Shown in pieces: positions 63,171 through 64,000 of a stretch of DNA of 64,000 nt (positions are counted from its first letter, which is position 1; each line of letters starts with the position of its first letter). Location: assembly GCA_002435755.1 (NCBI GenBank), contig DIYH01000037.1:19226-83225 (forward strand), read 5' to 3'. Made by a program: the position numbers and the translations under genes. The notes under the pieces were generated by a model. It ran no database searches. It saw only the letters and a list, made by a program, of their open reading frames with translations, and was not told where the DNA came from. The DNA comes from Flammeovirgaceae bacterium UBA6059. Its GTDB lineage: Bacteria; Bacteroidota; Bacteroidia; Cytophagales; Cyclobacteriaceae.

Positions 63171-63231
63171 TTGCCTATATCGCTTGACTTAACTGGTTAA
63201 AGCCATAATTTTAGGCAAAAGGAGCCAACAT

Positions 63232-64000
63232 ATGCTAGCATCGAGAACCCTCACTACCAAGGAAAAGGCATTGAGCCTAAATCTTGATGACAAGATCTAT
63301 GGTACACTGGCAGAAATTGGCGGTGGTCAGGAAGTTGCAGCTCATTTTTTCAAAGCAGGAGGAGCTTCGGGCACCATTGCCAAAACCATGTCAGCCTATG
63401 ACATGACTTTCAGTGATGCTATATATGGTCACACTGAGCGATATGTATGTGAGGAGAAACTACTCTTGATGCTCAATAAAGAGTATAACCTACTTTCCAA
63501 ACGTCTGGGATTTCGAGCAAAACGTACTAGTTTCTTCGCTTTCGCAAATACCGTGGAAACCATCAACTTCCAAAAGACTAACAAGGGGCATGGATGGCTT
63601 GGCTTACGATACCAACTTCATCCTAACTCACAGCCCAACAGTTGCGTCATTCACGTAAGGCTCAAAGATAATGACTCGCTATGGCAGCAGCAGGCATTAG
63701 GTGACCTAGGTGTTAATCTGATCTACGGATGCTATCACTTCTCCGACCCGGAAGAGCTGATCAACTCGCTGATAGATGGTATTAGTTCAGATCGTGTTGA
63801 AATAGATATGTTCAGGCTTGAGGGACCCGACTATCATCATGTCGACAATCGTCTGATGAGCCTCAAGCTTGTCAAAAATGGCCTTACAGAAGCGGCCATG
63901 TTCAATCAGAACGGCGAGGTGCTACAGCCATCAGCTACTATTTACAAGAAAAATGTACTTGTACTGAGGGGGCGGTTTAGACCGGTCACCTATGTCAACG
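63232..64000 (+). CDS. Conserved protein of unproven function (often labelled nicotinate-nucleotide adenylyltransferase or TonB-related), 3' end beyond window
   Basis: Open from ATG 63232 to the right edge, 256 codons in view. GGAG eight to eleven bases before the ATG is a clear Shine-Dalgarno site, unusual among the genes here. The N-terminal stretch (KALSLNLDDKIYGTLAEIGGGQEVA, then FFKAGGASGTIAKTMSAYDM) is strongly conserved in proteins of Bacteroidota and cyanobacteria as I remember them. I see no HxGH nucleotidyltransferase motif and no beta-barrel features in this part, so neither of the common labels is supported here. No signal peptide. Confidence 0.75.
   Translation, partial: MLASRTLTTKEKALSLNLDDKIYGTLAEIGGGQEVAAHFFKAGGASGTIAKTMSAYDMTFSDAIYGHTERYVCEEKLLLMLNKEYNLLSKRLGFRAKRTSFFAFANTVETINFQKTNKGHGWLGLRYQLHPNSQPNSCVIHVRLKDNDSLWQQQALGDLGVNLIYGCYHFSDPEELINSLIDGISSDRVEIDMFRLEGPDYHHVDNRLMSLKLVKNGLTEAAMFNQNGEVLQPSATIYKKNVLVLRGRFRPVTYVN

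Noticed and set aside
1..64000. CRISPR arrays, prophage, insertion sequences, tRNA or rRNA genes
   Set aside because: No regular spaced repeats, transposase or integrase motifs, cloverleaf or rRNA segments were recognised on reading.

Overview
The window looks like chromosomal DNA from a marine-type Bacteroidota of the Cytophagales (Fulvivirga/Roseivirga/Reichenbachiella-like). The basis is the gene content: LytS/LytTR two-component pairs, many MacB/FtsX-type permeases carrying 'permease prefix' domains, PD40/TolB-like propellers, CubicO-type serine hydrolases, VPS10/BNR-repeat proteins and a SusCD-free sugar operon. Weak ribosome binding sites and several TAnnTTTG promoter elements agree with this. 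The lineage call is an inference from protein families; no rRNA or tRNA gene was seen.

Layout. 0-2.6 kb: a large serine hydrolase fused to beta-propellers, cut by the left edge. 2.7-5.9 kb: a lipobox-bearing sensor kinase, a LytTR response regulator and GreB. 6.1-11.7 kb: a PadR regulator followed by two large orphan permeases. 12-13.8 kb: a His-rich DUF4198 protein plus a HupE/UreJ permease, probably for nickel or cobalt. 13.8-23.1 kb: exported enzymes (M14 peptidase, BNR-repeat protein, a methyltransferase with a signal peptide, OsmC, and an exported HisC-like aminotransferase with two NTF2-like proteins). 23.2-25.1 kb: a second kinase/LytTR pair. 25.3-28.8 kb: a DUF808 membrane protein, a small SHOCT-like ORF and a SulP-STAS transporter with an extra C-terminal domain. 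29.1-33.0 kb: a GH4 / sodium symporter / NagB-like sugar operon. 33.2-35.7 kb: an amine-oxidase-like flavoprotein, a truncated hemoglobin and an MDR oxidoreductase. 35.7-47.2 kb: two more PadR-led permease operons with four permeases. 47.3-53.4 kb: a membrane AraC regulator, an Ig/NHL lipoprotein, a vanadium-haloperoxidase-like lipoprotein, a DUF6503-like lipoprotein and a MetR-like LysR regulator. 53.5-59.2 kb: a seventh permease, a serine hydrolase and two PD40 propellers. 59.3-61.1 kb: a third kinase/LytTR pair. 61.3-64 kb: a large acyl-CoA dehydrogenase behind a promoter bracketed by two palindromes, then a conserved protein of unproven function cut by the right edge.

The most unusual theme is the set of seven FtsX-type permeases of about 800-890 residues with no ATPase or membrane-fusion partner in the window. 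Six carry a cytoplasmic N-terminal prefix domain and sit directly behind a PadR gene. Prefix type follows the PadR subtype, while the permease cores are shuffled between prefixes. This suggests a modular PadR-prefix-permease sensing system. A second theme is intergenic hairpins with common ends (GTCAT...ATCT), seen three times with different stems.
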